From: Planctomycetaceae bacterium
Lineage (GTDB): Bacteria > Planctomycetota > Planctomycetia > Planctomycetales > Planctomycetaceae
Assembly: GCA_021732845.1 (NCBI GenBank)
Contig: JAKFUF010000120.1
Span: 1-48,346 of the forward strand
DNA: 48,346 nucleotides
Direction: 5' to 3'
Under the pieces are notes generated by a model. It saw nothing but the letters and a program-made list of their open reading frames with translations, ran no database searches and was not told the DNA's origin. Position 1 is the stretch's first letter. Every line of letters begins with the position of its first letter. The translations under genes were made by a program, and so were the position numbers. Positions 29,095 to 38,251 of this stretch are shown here, piece after piece.

Positions 29095-29118
29095 GAAGCC
29101 GGCCTTCTGGCCGGCTTC
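29095..29118 (+). terminator. Perfect 10-bp hairpin after the VWA gene
   Basis: GAAGCCGGCC-TTCT-GGCCGGCTTC starts 26 bp after the stop codon and is followed by GTTCATT. It is a stable stem with only a weak T-run, so a terminator is likely. Confidence 0.65.
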
Positions 29119-29203
29119 GTTCATTGCATGACATGGACGCCCGGCGCGCGATCCTTTAATCTGCTGAAACGCCGCCGCGTCCATCTCATTCTGCGGACCT
29201 TTC

Positions 29204-29920
29204 ATGAAACGCACGATTCCTTTGCTGATCGCGTCGATCGCGGGTTTCGTCATGGTCGTGGCCTATTTCATCCCCCTGACCGAAACGTGGGGCGACAAGG
29301 CGGCAACCTGGTTCAGCATCCTCTCCGCCGTGGCTCTCGTCCTCGGCGGTGGCAACCTGCTCAAAGTGCATCTGCACACGATCTCCCGGCAGCGGGCGGG
29401 CTGGGGTTATTCCGCTGTCACCGTCGTGGCTTTTCTGGTGACCGTGTTCGTGGGAATGCTCAAGATCGGCGTGCCACCCTCGCCCGATTTTCCCGGCCAC
29501 CCGTGGGCCGGGGCGTTCGATGCCGAAGAGAGCGCGATCACGTGGACGTATGACTTCATCGTCGCGCCGATCACCTCCACGATGTACGGCATGCTGGCGT
29601 TCTATGTGTCCTCAGCCGCCTTCCGGGCGTTCCGGGCGAAGAACCTGGAAGCCACGCTGCTGCTGGTGACGGCGGTGATTGTGCTGCTCGGGCAGACCTA
29701 CGCGGGCGTGGCGGTCAGTCAGTTTCTCACCGGCGTGATGCCCGCGTCGATCACCAACAACACCAGTTGGATGCGCTTCGACAAGCTGACGGTTGTGATT
29801 CAGGATGTCTTCAACACCGCTGGCGTCCGCGCCATCACCATCGGCGTGGCCCTCGGCATCTCCGCCACCGCCCTGCGCGTGCTGCTGGGAATGGACCGCT
29901 CGTACATCGGTTCCGATTAG
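29204..29920 (+). CDS. Conserved planctomycete integral membrane protein
   Basis: This 238-residue protein has about six hydrophobic segments, including LLIASIAGFVMVVAYFIPL, FSILSAVALVLGGGNLL, GYSAVTVVAFLVTVFVGML, SSTMYGML-type segments near ITSTMYGMLAFYVSSAAF, and LEATLLLVTAVIVLLGQTYA. The polar stretch FPGHPWAGAFDAEESAITWT lies between the third and fourth. No transport motif is recognised and the function is unknown. The ATG at 29204 begins MKRTIPLL. It is separated from the VWA gene by a terminator-like hairpin, so it is probably a separate transcript. Confidence 0.75.
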   Translation: MKRTIPLLIASIAGFVMVVAYFIPLTETWGDKAATWFSILSAVALVLGGGNLLKVHLHTISRQRAGWGYSAVTVVAFLVTVFVGMLKIGVPPSPDFPGHPWAGAFDAEESAITWTYDFIVAPITSTMYGMLAFYVSSAAFRAFRAKNLEATLLLVTAVIVLLGQTYAGVAVSQFLTGVMPASITNNTSWMRFDKLTVVIQDVFNTAGVRAITIGVALGISATALRVLLGMDRSYIGSD

Positions 29921-30498
29921 GCCCCAGCGCGACAGTCCGCTTTGAGCGGAGCCACGGGTTCGGTGAATGAGAGGGCGTTAGCTCACCACTCTTCGTTCCC
30001 TTCGTTTGCTGCTGTTCAAAAATCCTCAGGTCGGCAGGCCGACCACAACTAGGTCGGCGAAATATTTGGCGATGTGCCAGAGAGGATCGCGTTCGGAGTA
30101 GAAAATTTTGAACAGAAGGAAACGAAGAGAAAGGATGTCAGTCTCTGCAAGGACTTGAAACTGTTGACACTCTGGTCCATCGACCGTGGAGCGGTCCTCT
30201 GGTCTTGAGCCTCAATCCACATCAAGGCCGGCTTTTGTCGGACACGTCAATTCTGAGATTTGCAGTTCCAACCCGTTGTGTCCTTAGCCTGAATCAACTG
30301 CGGCTCGCCAGGGCAACACATCTGAGTCGCAACATATGCCTTTTCAATAAGTTAGAGCATGCGTATGGTCCTTGCCGACGATTGAAGCCACGGCCCGTTT
30401 CGAGTATGATTTCGGCTTGCAGATGCGGTTGGTTTTTCTCGCGGGAGCCACGTTGAAAACGGGGCTGGTTGGCGGGAGTGCAGACAGGAGTGTGATTG
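29921..30498. other. Intergenic, 578 bp, upstream of gyrA
   Basis: No gene is supported. It contains a 16-nt palindrome GGTCGGC-AG-GCCGACC at 30029-30044. A TTGACA at 30164-30169 has no matching -10 at the right distance. The last bases carry AGGAG (30486-30490), the gyrA ribosome-binding site. Confidence 0.55.
30486..30490 (+). promoter_or_regulatory. Shine-Dalgarno AGGAG deciding the gyrA TTG start
   Basis: AGGAG lies 8 nt before TTG 30499 and 5 nt before TTG 30496. The first in-frame ATG is 28 codons later, inside the conserved N-terminal region, so a TTG start is required. Confidence 0.7.
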
Positions 30499-33333
30499 TT
30501 GTCAACTGACGGGAACGGGACGGCTGCAGGCGGCGAGGAAGCCACCGAATCGATTCAGTTGCTGGACATCCGCGACGAGATGCAGTCCAGCTATCTGACG
30601 TACGCGATGAGCGTGATCATCAGCCGCGCGCTGCCGGATGCCCGCGACGGGCTGAAGCCGTCGCAGCGGCGCATTCTCGTGGCGATGAATGACCTGCGGC
30701 TCAGCCCGAATTCGAGCCGCGTCAAATGCGCCAAGATTTCCGGCGATACCAGCGGCAACTATCACCCGCACGGCGACGGCTCGATCTATCCAACGCTCGT
30801 TCGCATGGCGCAGACCTGGGTCATGCGCGAGGTGCTGATCGACAAGCAGGGGAATTTCGGTTCACTCGCCGGCCTGCCGCCCGCAGCCATGCGTTACACC
30901 GAAGCCCGGCTGTCGGCCGTGGCTGGGGAGATGCTCCAGGACATCGACCGCGACACGGTCGATTACGCCCCCACGTACGACAACCGCAACATGGAGCCGG
31001 TGGTTCTGCCGGCCAAACTGCCGAATCTGCTGATCAACGGGTCGACTGGTATCGCCGTCGGCATGGCGACCAGCATTCCACCGCACAACCTAGGCGAAGT
31101 CTGCAGCGCGGTGCTGGTGCTGATCGACAACCCTGATGCCACGCTGGGCGAACTCCAAGCTGCTTTGCCTGCTCCAGACTTCCCCACCGGCGGGATCATC
31201 TGCGGCCGTTACGGCACGCGCCAAGGTTACTTGACGGGCCGGTCGACGATCACCGTGCGGGCGCGGACACACTTTGACACCGAGAAAAACGCCGATGTGA
31301 TCGTCGTCACCGAAATTCCGTACATGGAGACCCGTGACCGCATCCGCGAAAAGCTGGAGCTGCTCGTCAAGGAAGACCGCGTGAAGGGGATTTCGCGCGT
31401 CGTTGACCTCACCGACCGAACTCTGCCCGAGTGGCAGGTGCGGCTGCACATCGTGCTCAAGCGCGACGCCGACAAGGATGTGGTGCTGAACCAGTTGTTC
31501 CAGTATTCGCCGCTGCAGACGACGTTCAGCATCATCATGCTGGCCCTTGTCGGCAAACGGCCTGAACTGCTGCCGCTGCGGGCGCTGCTGCAAAACTTCC
31601 TGCGGCACCGCGTGGACGTGCTTCGCCGGCGGACGGAGTTTCAGCTCGCCGAGGCCCGCAAACGCAAACACACGGTCGAAGGCCTGTTGATCGCGCAGAT
31701 CGACATCGACCAGGTGATCAGCACGATCCGGAATTCACCCAGCCGCGCCGAAGCCCGCGAGCGGCTGCAGCTCATTGCCGTTCCCGGCGGGTTGATCGAG
31801 CGGGCGCTGGGCGATATCGGTTACAAGGTCTTTCAGGACGAACGCGGAGTCTCCGAGAACTATTCGCTCTCCCCGACGCAGGCCGAGGCAATTGTCTCAA
31901 TGCAGCTCGGCTCGCTGGCCGGGCTGGAACGCGACAAGCTCGGCGACGAGTACCGCCAACTGCTCAATGAGATCCTGGAGTACATCCGGCTCCTCTCCGA
32001 CGAGGCCAATCTCCTGGCGCTGGTGCGCGACGAGATGGTCGAGATGCGCGACAAGTACAGCGACAAGCGGCGGACGACGATCAGCGAGGAAGAACTCGGT
32101 GACGTCAACATGGAGGACCTGATCGAAGAGCAGACGGTCGTGGTCACGCTGTCGCATCGCGGCTACATCAAGCGGATGGAGCTGGACTCCTACAAGGCCC
32201 AGGGCCGCGGCGGCAAGGGGATCACTGGAGCCAAGGCGGACGACGCAGATCCGATCCAAGACCTGTTTGTGTGCAGCACCCACGACTACCTGATGTTCTT
32301 CACCAACCAGGGGAAGGTCTTCTGGCAGAAGGTGTACGACATCCCTCTGCAAAGCCGCACCGCCCGCGGCCGGGCGATTGTCAACCTGCTGCAACTCGGC
32401 GAAAGCGAAAAGGTCTTCAGTTGCCTGGCGGTCCGCGAATTCGACGACCTGCGGCAACTGGTGATGGCCACCCGTGCTGGCATCGTCAAGAAGACGGCCC
32501 TCTCCGCCTACGCCCGTCCCCGCACCGGCGGCCTGATCGCCATCAAGCTCGAAGAAGGCGATGAACTGATCGACGTGGTCATCGTCTCGCCCGACGAGGA
32601 TCTGATCCTCTCGACTGCGGCGGGCATGGCGATCCGCTTTGCCCAGGAGGACGCCCGCAGCATGGGCCGCGACACGCGCGGCGTGAAGGGGATCAAGCTC
32701 CGCAGTGGCGATCATGTGGTGGGAATGGTTGTTGCCCGGCCGGATCTGGAATTGCTCACCGTCTGTGAGAATGGCCACGGCAAGCGCACGCCAATCGGCA
32801 ATGCGATCTCCGCCGATGCCGTGTCCGGCGAAGCGGTGAATGGAGAAGCGGCGAACGGGGAAGCCACGGCTGACGACGCCGAAACCGGCGATGAGGTTCC
32901 TGAAGGCGTGGAGGACACCGAGGAAGTCTCCGGCGAGGAGACTGCCGACGGAGAAACGACCTCCAGCAGCATGCAGTACCGGCGGCAGAAGCGCGGCGGC
33001 ATGGGGGTCCGCGACATTAAGACCAGCGACCGTAACGGCAAAGTGGTCGACGTGATCACCGTCAACGATCGCGACGAAGTACTGATGGTCACCGCCCAGG
33101 GGATGATCCAGCGTGTCCGCGTCGGCGAAATCCGCCGCTGTGGCCGCAACACGCAAGGTGTGCGGGTGATTCGGCTGGATGAAGGTGACAAACTTGTCTC
33201 GCTCGCCCGCGTTCCGCCCGACGATATTGAAACCGTACTGGCTGCCGAAAGCCCCGCGACAAGTGCACCCACGAGCGATACCCCTGTCATTCTTCCGCCA
33301 ACCACGCCACCGGACGAACCGCCCGCAGAGTAA
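30499..33333 (+). CDS. gyrA: DNA gyrase subunit A
   Basis: This is the catalytic breakage-reunion subunit of DNA gyrase, 944 residues. The winged-helix and tower domains are complete. The active tyrosine is Tyr133 in [11 protein letters not shown], and the conserved IGxRALPDxRDGLKPxxRR-type block appears as [17 protein letters not shown]. The C-terminal pinwheel has a GyrA box, QGRGGKG, which supports gyrase over topoisomerase IV. At the quinolone-contact positions (E. coli Ser83 and Asp87) it has Gly94 and Pro98 in [11 protein letters not shown]. An acidic, repetitive insertion of ~60 residues (around [14 protein letters not shown]) splits the pinwheel before the last blade. It starts with TTG. 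gyrB is not adjacent. It is convergent with the lipoprotein gene, 23 bp apart. Confidence 0.95.
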   Translation: MSTDGNGTAAGGEEATESIQLLDIRDEMQSSYLTYAMSVIISRALPDARDGLKPSQRRILVAMNDLRLSPNSSRVKCAKISGDTSGNYHPHGDGSIYPTLVRMAQTWVMREVLIDKQGNFGSLAGLPPAAMRYTEARLSAVAGEMLQDIDRDTVDYAPTYDNRNMEPVVLPAKLPNLLINGSTGIAVGMATSIPPHNLGEVCSAVLVLIDNPDATLGELQAALPAPDFPTGGIICGRYGTRQGYLTGRSTITVRARTHFDTEKNADVIVVTEIPYMETRDRIREKLELLVKEDRVKGISRVVDLTDRTLPEWQVRLHIVLKRDADKDVVLNQLFQYSPLQTTFSIIMLALVGKRPELLPLRALLQNFLRHRVDVLRRRTEFQLAEARKRKHTVEGLLIAQIDIDQVISTIRNSPSRAEARERLQLIAVPGGLIERALGDIGYKVFQDERGVSENYSLSPTQAEAIVSMQLGSLAGLERDKLGDEYRQLLNEILEYIRLLSDEANLLALVRDEMVEMRDKYSDKRRTTISEEELGDVNMEDLIEEQTVVVTLSHRGYIKRMELDSYKAQGRGGKGITGAKADDADPIQDLFVCSTHDYLMFFTNQGKVFWQKVYDIPLQSRTARGRAIVNLLQLGESEKVFSCLAVREFDDLRQLVMATRAGIVKKTALSAYARPRTGGLIAIKLEEGDELIDVVIVSPDEDLILSTAAGMAIRFAQEDARSMGRDTRGVKGIKLRSGDHVVGMVVARPDLELLTVCENGHGKRTPIGNAISADAVSGEAVNGEAANGEATADDAETGDEVPEGVEDTEEVSGEETADGETTSSSMQYRRQKRGGMGVRDIKTSDRNGKVVDVITVNDRDEVLMVTAQGMIQRVRVGEIRRCGRNTQGVRVIRLDEGDKLVSLARVPPDDIETVLAAESPATSAPTSDTPVILPPTTPPDEPPAE

Positions 33334-33356
33334 CAACGTGCTTGCCGACAATGACT

Positions 33357-33749
33357 TCATTGCCTGTCGTGTCGGCTTGCGCCCTTTCGTGTGTCTGTCA
33401 GTTCTTCGCTACCTTTCGGGGGAGCTTCTGGCGGAATTTCTACGGATTTCTTCCTGAGAAGTTCGTAGATGTCCAAGGGCAGCAACAGGGTGTCCAGCCC
33501 GAGGGCCAACGGGATGTCGACGATTGCCAAGGGGAAGAACAGGTAGACGAGGCCGTGCTGCGCATCATAGTCCGTTTGCCCGATGAATGGTTCGCTCACC
33601 ACATACGAGACGAGACAAACATCGATCGCCGTCGCCGGATAAACCGGCAGACGCTCCGAGTACGCACCAGTGCGAACACCAATGCTGGCGCAGCCGCTCA
33701 GCGCGATGAGCGAGACCGCAAAAAGAAGGAGCCGGCGAGAGAGAGGCAT
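33357..33749 (-). CDS. YceK/YidQ-type small lipoprotein
   Basis: This 130-residue protein has a lipoprotein signal: basic MPLSRR, a hydrophobic core, and lipobox LSGC with Cys20. The body includes YPATAIDVCLVSYVV and FFPLAIVDIPLALGLDTLLL, then PLDIYELLR, which matches the YceK/YidQ family as I know it. It is probably an envelope lipoprotein; the function is unknown. The ATG at 33749 is chosen; a TTG three codons upstream is unlikely. It lies 52 bp downstream of the LolD-like ATPase gene on the same strand and may be cotranscribed with it. Confidence 0.75.
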   Translation of the reverse strand: MPLSRRLLLFAVSLIALSGCASIGVRTGAYSERLPVYPATAIDVCLVSYVVSEPFIGQTDYDAQHGLVYLFFPLAIVDIPLALGLDTLLLPLDIYELLRKKSVEIPPEAPPKGSEELTDTRKGASRHDRQ

Positions 33750-33801
33750 CGCGCCCAATTAGCAGCAAACCGCAATTCGTGTCAACACGAATCCACGTGT
33801 T

Positions 33802-34479
33802 TCACGTCGCGGTGGACAGCCGTCCGTCTGTCAGGTCGCAGTGCCGCGGGAAGCGGGCGGCGAGTTCCAGGCTGTGGGTGACGGCGATCAACACCGTTTG
33901 CTGTTCCTTGCAGAGGTCCAGCAGTGTGCTGCCAATCGACGCGGCGTTTTCGCGGTCCAGGTTGCCGGTCGGTTCATCGGCCAGCAGGATGGAAGGCTGA
34001 TTGAGCAGGGCCCGGCAAATGGCCACGCGCTGCCGCTCGCCGCCGGAGAGTTCTGCCGGACGGTGTGTCAGCCGGGCGGAAAGTCCCACCCGTTCGAGAA
34101 GCTGCCGGGCGCGCGCCTCTTCCGTGGCTCCCGCTCCACTGCCGGCCAACGCGGGGATCAGCACATTTTCCAACACCGTGCATTGCGGCAACAAGTAGTG
34201 ATCCTGAAACACAAACCCGATGTGCTTGTTGCGAAACGCCGCCAGTTTGTCGGCGTTCAGGCTGAACGGGTTTTGCCCTAGGACCTGCACCGTGCCAGCG
34301 GTCGGCTGGTCCAGCGTGCCGACAATGTACAGCAGCGTGCTCTTGCCCGCTCCCGACGGTCCGGTAATCGCCAGGGCCTCGCCGCGGCTCATTTGCAGGT
34401 CGACATCCCGCAGCACATCCAGGCTGCCGCCAGCCGAGTCGAATCTCTTGCCGAGGTGTTCAACGGACAAATCAGCCAA
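33802..34479 (-). CDS. LolD/MacB-type ABC transporter ATP-binding protein
   Basis: This is the cytoplasmic ATPase of an ABC transporter of the LolD/MacB/FtsE group, 225 residues. Walker A is GPSGAGKST, the Q-loop region FVFQDHYLLPQ, signature LSGGERQRVAICRAL, Walker B LLADEPTGNLD, and the H-loop AVTHS. In this group the ATPase pairs with a FtsX-like permease that sends lipoproteins or small molecules across the envelope; no permease gene is adjacent. A TTG start at 34479 with GGAG 8 nt upstream gives the usual family length and a 23-bp gap to acpS. A longer start at 34545 would overlap acpS by 43 bp. Confidence 0.88.
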   Translation of the reverse strand: MADLSVEHLGKRFDSAGGSLDVLRDVDLQMSRGEALAITGPSGAGKSTLLYIVGTLDQPTAGTVQVLGQNPFSLNADKLAAFRNKHIGFVFQDHYLLPQCTVLENVLIPALAGSGAGATEEARARQLLERVGLSARLTHRPAELSGGERQRVAICRALLNQPSILLADEPTGNLDRENAASIGSTLLDLCKEQQTVLIAVTHSLELAARFPRHCDLTDGRLSTAT

Positions 34480-34502
34480 GCGGCGTCTCCGAGCAATGGT
34501 GG

Positions 34503-34949
34503 TTAGCGGGTCGCAATGGCCGTCGCGGTGGCATACGCGCGGCAATGCGAAATGGTCACCAGAATCTCCCGAATTCCCAGTTCGTCGGCCACCCGCCGCG
34601 CGCCGCCGTGCAGGGTGACAAACGGCTGGCCGGTGTTGGCGGAGCCGACCTCGATATCCTTCCAGCCGACCCCCTTGGCCCAGCCGGTGCCCAGGGTTTT
34701 CATGATCGCCTCTTTGGCGGCCCAGCGGCCGGCAAAATGCTGCAGGTGGTTCTTCCGCCGCTGGCAGTATTGAATCTCGCTGTCTGTATAAACGCGATTC
34801 AAAAAGTGTTCCGCGTGGCGCTCAATCATCTGGCCAATGCGCGGGACTTCGATGATATCCGTACCCAACCCGAAGATCGGCGATTCGGGGAACTTGTCGT
34901 CCGCGCGGCAGTGCTTGTTGGCATCGTATGGATGATGGTATTCAACCAT
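34503..34949 (-). CDS. acpS: Holo-[acyl-carrier-protein] synthase
   Basis: AcpS transfers 4'-phosphopantetheine from CoA to a serine of acyl carrier protein. The core motifs are GLGTDIIEVPRI (metal-binding Asp) and FAGRWAAKEAIMKTLG (Glu in WAAKEA), followed by the C-terminal LVTISHCRAYATATAIA. The 148-residue length includes ~25 extra N-terminal residues (MVEYHHPYDANKHCRADDKF) before the conserved start; no closer ATG exists. It lies upstream of the LolD-like ATPase gene with a 23-bp gap. The ketosynthase-like gene at 43951-45240 is a possible user of the same ACP pathway. Confidence 0.93.
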   Translation of the reverse strand: MVEYHHPYDANKHCRADDKFPESPIFGLGTDIIEVPRIGQMIERHAEHFLNRVYTDSEIQYCQRRKNHLQHFAGRWAAKEAIMKTLGTGWAKGVGWKDIEVGSANTGQPFVTLHGGARRVADELGIREILVTISHCRAYATATAIATR

Positions 34950-34981
34950 GTGAACTGCACGCGGACGATGTCAAGAAAGAA

Positions 34982-35001
34982 GATGGGCTTTCAAGCCCAT
35001 C
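34982..35001 (-). terminator. Terminator of the Bax-inhibitor-like gene
   Basis: GATGGGCTT and AAGCCCATC form a perfect 9-bp stem with a 2-nt loop. On the minus strand it lies ~53 bp after the stop of the gene at 35055-35816 and is followed at once by TTCTTTCTT, fitting a rho-independent terminator. Confidence 0.7.
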
Positions 35002-35054
35002 CCAAAGCGGCTTCGTCATCATGGCCCAGGAGGGCCAAGCCACGCGGAGGGCGA

Positions 35055-35816
35055 TCAATCCCGGCGGGCCGCCAGTTTCATGAGCAGTCGCAGGATTTCC
35101 AGGTAGAGCCACACGAGCGTGACCATCAGCCCAAATGCGCCATACCACTCCATGTACTTGGGAGCACCGTAGCGAACGCCCTGTTCGATCTGGTCGAAGT
35201 CCAGAATCAGGTTCAACGCCGCCACGATCACCACGATCACACTGACGCCGATGCCAATCGGTCCGCTGCCGTGAATGTAGGGAATCGACATCCCCATCAT
35301 TCGCATCACGAAGCTCGCCAGGTACATCAGGCAGATCGCGCCCATCGCGGCGGAGAGCCCCAAAACGAAGCCACGCGTGGCTCGAATCCAGCCCATCTGG
35401 TACACGATGGCGAGGGACACCAGCGTCAGCAGGGTCAGGCTGCCCGCCTGCAGGACCACGCCGGGAACGCGGAGGTCGGCCATTGCGGAGATCGTCCCGA
35501 GGACCAGGCCTTCGCCGAGGGCATAGATCGGCGCGGTCAGCCCGGCCCAGCGCGGGACAAAGCTTGTCACCAAACCGGCGACGACGGCCACCGCCAGGCC
35601 ACCCAGAAACCACGGCATGGCCGAATCAATTCCCGCGCTCAAATCCACGGCCTTGTGGACCAGCCCCCAGGTGTACATGGCGGTCCCCAAGGCCAGCGTC
35701 GCGAGGACGCCGCCCTTGAACGCCGTGCCCTGCAGGGTCATCGCCTGCGAGCCGTGCGCCGGGGTGGCTTGACTGAATACGCGGGGACTGAGGGTGGGGT
35801 TGCCGGTCCGAAACAT
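35055..35816 (-). CDS. Bax inhibitor-1/YccA family membrane protein
   Basis: This 253-residue protein has about seven membrane segments, for example GGVLATLALGTAMYTWGLV, MPWFLGGLAVAVVAGLVTSF, LLTLVSLAIVYQMGW and LMVTLVWLYLEILRLLMKLA. The family-typical aspartates occur in LILDFDQIEQGVRYGAPKYM, the region that forms the pH-sensing di-aspartyl site in bacterial members. Known bacterial homologues leak Ca2+ or modulate membrane proteases; which applies here is not known. The ATG at 35816 has GGAGAG upstream at normal spacing. It ends at the terminator 34982-35001 and is probably monocistronic. Confidence 0.88.
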   Translation of the reverse strand: MFRTGNPTLSPRVFSQATPAHGSQAMTLQGTAFKGGVLATLALGTAMYTWGLVHKAVDLSAGIDSAMPWFLGGLAVAVVAGLVTSFVPRWAGLTAPIYALGEGLVLGTISAMADLRVPGVVLQAGSLTLLTLVSLAIVYQMGWIRATRGFVLGLSAAMGAICLMYLASFVMRMMGMSIPYIHGSGPIGIGVSVIVVIVAALNLILDFDQIEQGVRYGAPKYMEWYGAFGLMVTLVWLYLEILRLLMKLAARRD

Positions 35817-35954
35817 TGTACTCTCCAAGGATTTGAAGCTGCCTCAACATCAACGGCTTCTGCGGACGGGTGGTTCACTGAATCATTGCTGGAATCGCCG
35901 CTGTGGGCAAGTCCTGCTCCTGCGCGTGTCACAACTTACTATGCGCTGGGCAGC

Positions 35955-36575
35955 CTATTGATCCTCGGCCTCCGCCGTCGGAACGGCCCCCTTCTCCGCA
36001 GATTTCGATTCGATGGCCAGCAGCCGCTGGCTCTGCTCAGACAAGGGCGATTGTTCTGACGGGCGAAAGACGCGTTTGACCCAGTCCAGCATCCCCTGCT
36101 CGACATGCTTCATTTCCTGCAAGGCCTCATCGAGATGCCGCTGCCACGTGGGACCGAACACGGGGTTCGACGCCAGCATGGAGTTGATCGCCCGGTCATA
36201 GACATGCAGCAGTCGCAATTCGGCCTGACTGGGCTTGCCCATCAAGGTCTTGTTGGTGACCCGCAGGTTCTCATTGATCCGCCGCATTTCCTCGAGTTCT
36301 GTCTTAAGCCTCAGGAGCGACTCGGCCTCAATCTCGGCACGCGTTGAGAGTACCCGCTTGTAGTTGTCGATTTCCTGTTGGAGCCGCCGGGCCTGCAAGC
36401 GCGCGGCGGGAGACGGCAACTGAACCCCAATGATGAAGGTCGCGATCATCAGGATCACACTGACCACCAGGCCGGGATGAGCCATGCACCATTCAAAAAA
36501 TGCCACGTGCGAACTCCAATCAGACGATAGCCCCACTCCCAGGATCTTAGTGGGTGACGGGTCATTTGTCCGCAT
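35955..36575 (-). CDS. Membrane-anchored coiled-coil protein of unknown function
   Basis: This 206-residue protein has one membrane segment (GLVVSVILMIATFIIGVQL, about 35-53), then a helical coiled-coil region (ARLQARRLQQEIDNYKRVLS, then LKTELEEMRRINENLRVTNK) and a polar C-terminal tail. The topology is probably a short N-terminal part outside and a long cytoplasmic coil, or the reverse. I do not recognise a family. The ATG at 36575 follows a G-rich sequence; an internal ATG at 36485, just before the membrane segment, is also possible. It is divergent from hpf across a 270-bp gap. Confidence 0.6.
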   Translation of the reverse strand: MRTNDPSPTKILGVGLSSDWSSHVAFFEWCMAHPGLVVSVILMIATFIIGVQLPSPAARLQARRLQQEIDNYKRVLSTRAEIEAESLLRLKTELEEMRRINENLRVTNKTLMGKPSQAELRLLHVYDRAINSMLASNPVFGPTWQRHLDEALQEMKHVEQGMLDWVKRVFRPSEQSPLSEQSQRLLAIESKSAEKGAVPTAEAEDQ

Positions 36576-36845
36576 CGCCCCGTCGTGACAATCCCGCCTC
36601 GCCGTACAGGATCTCCCGGACCTCGGCCTCGAACACCCGAACCCGCTGACTCTTCGAACATCTTTAGAAATCCAGGCGAACCCCGTCGTGCCCCCTCGGA
36701 ATTGATCCGTAGGAGATTGGCTGGCGTTGCCTTACCGTGCAAGCTAGACTTCCGGTTGATGCTGTGGAAAAGCAGTATTTCGTTGGGAACAAACTGGTTA
36801 TTGAGCCCGGACTCGCGCCAATCGGGCATCAAGGAGCGCTGATAC

Positions 36846-37169
36846 GTGTTAGTGGCAATTGCATGCAAGCATGGAACCCTGAATGCAGAACATCAGGAAT
36901 ACATCACGCGAAAGTCGGAGAAACTGCTGACCTATTTTGAACGCGTCACGCAAATCACGGTGACGGTGTCGTTTGAAAAGGAGCGGTCGCGCGTTGAAAT
37001 CCTGGTGGATGCCGAACACAAGCACAATTTTGTCGCTCACGACGAAGCGGACGAACTGATCCCCGCCTTCGACCTCACGCTCCACAAGATGGAACAGCAG
37101 ATCAAGAAATACAAAGAGAAGATTCAGGATCATCGCCGCACCCCGCCCATGGACGGTGGCGTCGAATGA
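36846..37169 (+). CDS. hpf: Ribosome hibernation promoting factor, short form
   Basis: This is an S30AE/HPF-family protein that binds the small ribosomal subunit and silences ribosomes in stationary phase. It is 107 residues, the short form lacking the C-terminal dimerisation domain of long HPF. Motifs include HGTLNAEHQEYITRKSEKLL, VTVSFEKERSRVEILVDAEH and LIPAFDLTLHKMEQQIKKYK. It starts with GTG at 36846, with AGGAG 9 nt upstream (36832-36836). It is first in a same-strand set hpf-ptsN-ptsH-ptsI. The 249-bp gap before ptsN may contain a second promoter, with no clear candidate. Confidence 0.9.
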   Translation: MLVAIACKHGTLNAEHQEYITRKSEKLLTYFERVTQITVTVSFEKERSRVEILVDAEHKHNFVAHDEADELIPAFDLTLHKMEQQIKKYKEKIQDHRRTPPMDGGVE

Positions 37170-37418
37170 CTGCTGCGGCCTGTCGCCGCCAGTCCCGACA
37201 GTGGCGGAAGACACATCCAGACATTCACGGTGGCACAATTGCAGCAAAGTGTGGAGAATCGAGCTGTCGCTCCCGGTGAAGTTCAATCATTCATCCTTCA
37301 TTGACGTTGGTCTGTGCCGCGTGTGATGTCCCCGCCATGGGGGTTGCATGCGTGACGGAGTTGCGGCAGACATTGCTCGACAGGGGAGACCCGGAGCGCG
37401 GAATCTAAGGAGTGTTTC

Positions 37419-37892
37419 ATGAAGTTGACGGAATTCGTCGTTCCTCAGGCGATCATCCCCAACTTGAAGATCGACAACAAGGAAACCGCCATTCGCAAGA
37501 TGGTGGAAAGCTTGGCCGCCGCCGGCAGCATCAAGTCTGCCGACACGGAAGGGATCATCGCCGCGATTTTGAAGCGGGAAGATCTGGGCTCGACCGGCAT
37601 CGGTCGTGGTGTGGCCGTGCCACATACCAAGCATGCCTCCGCCGACCGGCTGATCGCCACCATCGCCCTGGCAAAGGACGGAGTCGACTTCGCCAGTTTG
37701 GATGGCGAGGATGTCTTCATTCTGTTCCTGCTTGTCTCGCCTCCGGACAGGCCGGGAGACCATCTGCGGGCCCTCGAAAACATCTCCCGGCACCTGCGGA
37801 ACGACACCTTCTGCAACTTCCTCAAACAGGCCACGACGACCGAGCAGATTCTCGACCTGCTGGGCGAAGCCGACAACAACCAGTTGAGCTGA
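37419..37892 (+). CDS. ptsN: PTS EIIA component, nitrogen/fructose type
   Basis: This is a phosphotransfer protein of the EIIA-Ntr/Fru fold, 157 residues. The phospho-accepting histidine is His69 in [11 protein letters not shown], preceded by the typical [12 protein letters not shown]. The end of the domain ([20 protein letters not shown]) is family-typical. Such proteins receive phosphate from HPr and act by binding regulators or transporters, not by moving sugar when no EIIBC is present. An AAGGAG lies just before the ATG at 37419. ptsH follows 59 bp downstream, ptsI after it. Confidence 0.93.
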   Translation: MKLTEFVVPQAIIPNLKIDNKETAIRKMVESLAAAGSIKSADTEGIIAAILKREDLGSTGIGRGVAVPHTKHASADRLIATIALAKDGVDFASLDGEDVFILFLLVSPPDRPGDHLRALENISRHLRNDTFCNFLKQATTTEQILDLLGEADNNQLS

Positions 37893-37951
37893 GAGGTGTC
37901 CCGGATCCGGCTCCGCGATGAGCTGGAAAAGTTTCTTTCGTGCAGCGTTCC

Positions 37952-38251
37952 ATGTCTACTCATCCCGTCATTACGCGCGAAGTGACCGTGAATCTGGAGG
38001 CGGGCTTGCATATGCGGCCCATCAGCCAGATCAAGCAGGTTGCGCAAAAATACGACTGCCAGGTCAATATCCGGAAGGACGGGCGGGCAGTCAGTTCGCA
38101 GAACATGATGGAAATGCTCACCCTTGTGGCGGTGCAGGGCACACGGCTGTGGCTTGAAGCCAGCGGACCGCAGGCGGAAGTGGCGCTGGACGAACTGGTG
38201 CAGTTGTTCGAAACGGATTTTGGGGCCGAGCTTGAAGCGGAAGCGGGCTGA
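37952..38251 (+). CDS. ptsH: Phosphocarrier protein HPr (NPr-like)
   Basis: HPr carries phosphate from enzyme I to EIIA, 99 residues. The phospho-histidine is His20 in LEAGLHMRPISQI, where the usual Ala after His is Met. The residue 31 positions later, equivalent to the regulatory Ser46, is Asn51 in SSQNMMEML. The glycine-rich C-terminal part is typical. The ATG at 37952 is chosen; a GTG four codons upstream is possible. It lies between ptsN (59 bp) and ptsI (109 bp). The Asn suggests no control by an HPr(Ser) kinase at this site. Confidence 0.92.
   Translation: MSTHPVITREVTVNLEAGLHMRPISQIKQVAQKYDCQVNIRKDGRAVSSQNMMEMLTLVAVQGTRLWLEASGPQAEVALDELVQLFETDFGAELEAEAG

Noticed and set aside
30164-30192. 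TTGACA upstream of gyrA as a promoter
   Set aside because: At 17 bp the -10 position reads TGGAGC, which does not resemble a -10 hexamer.
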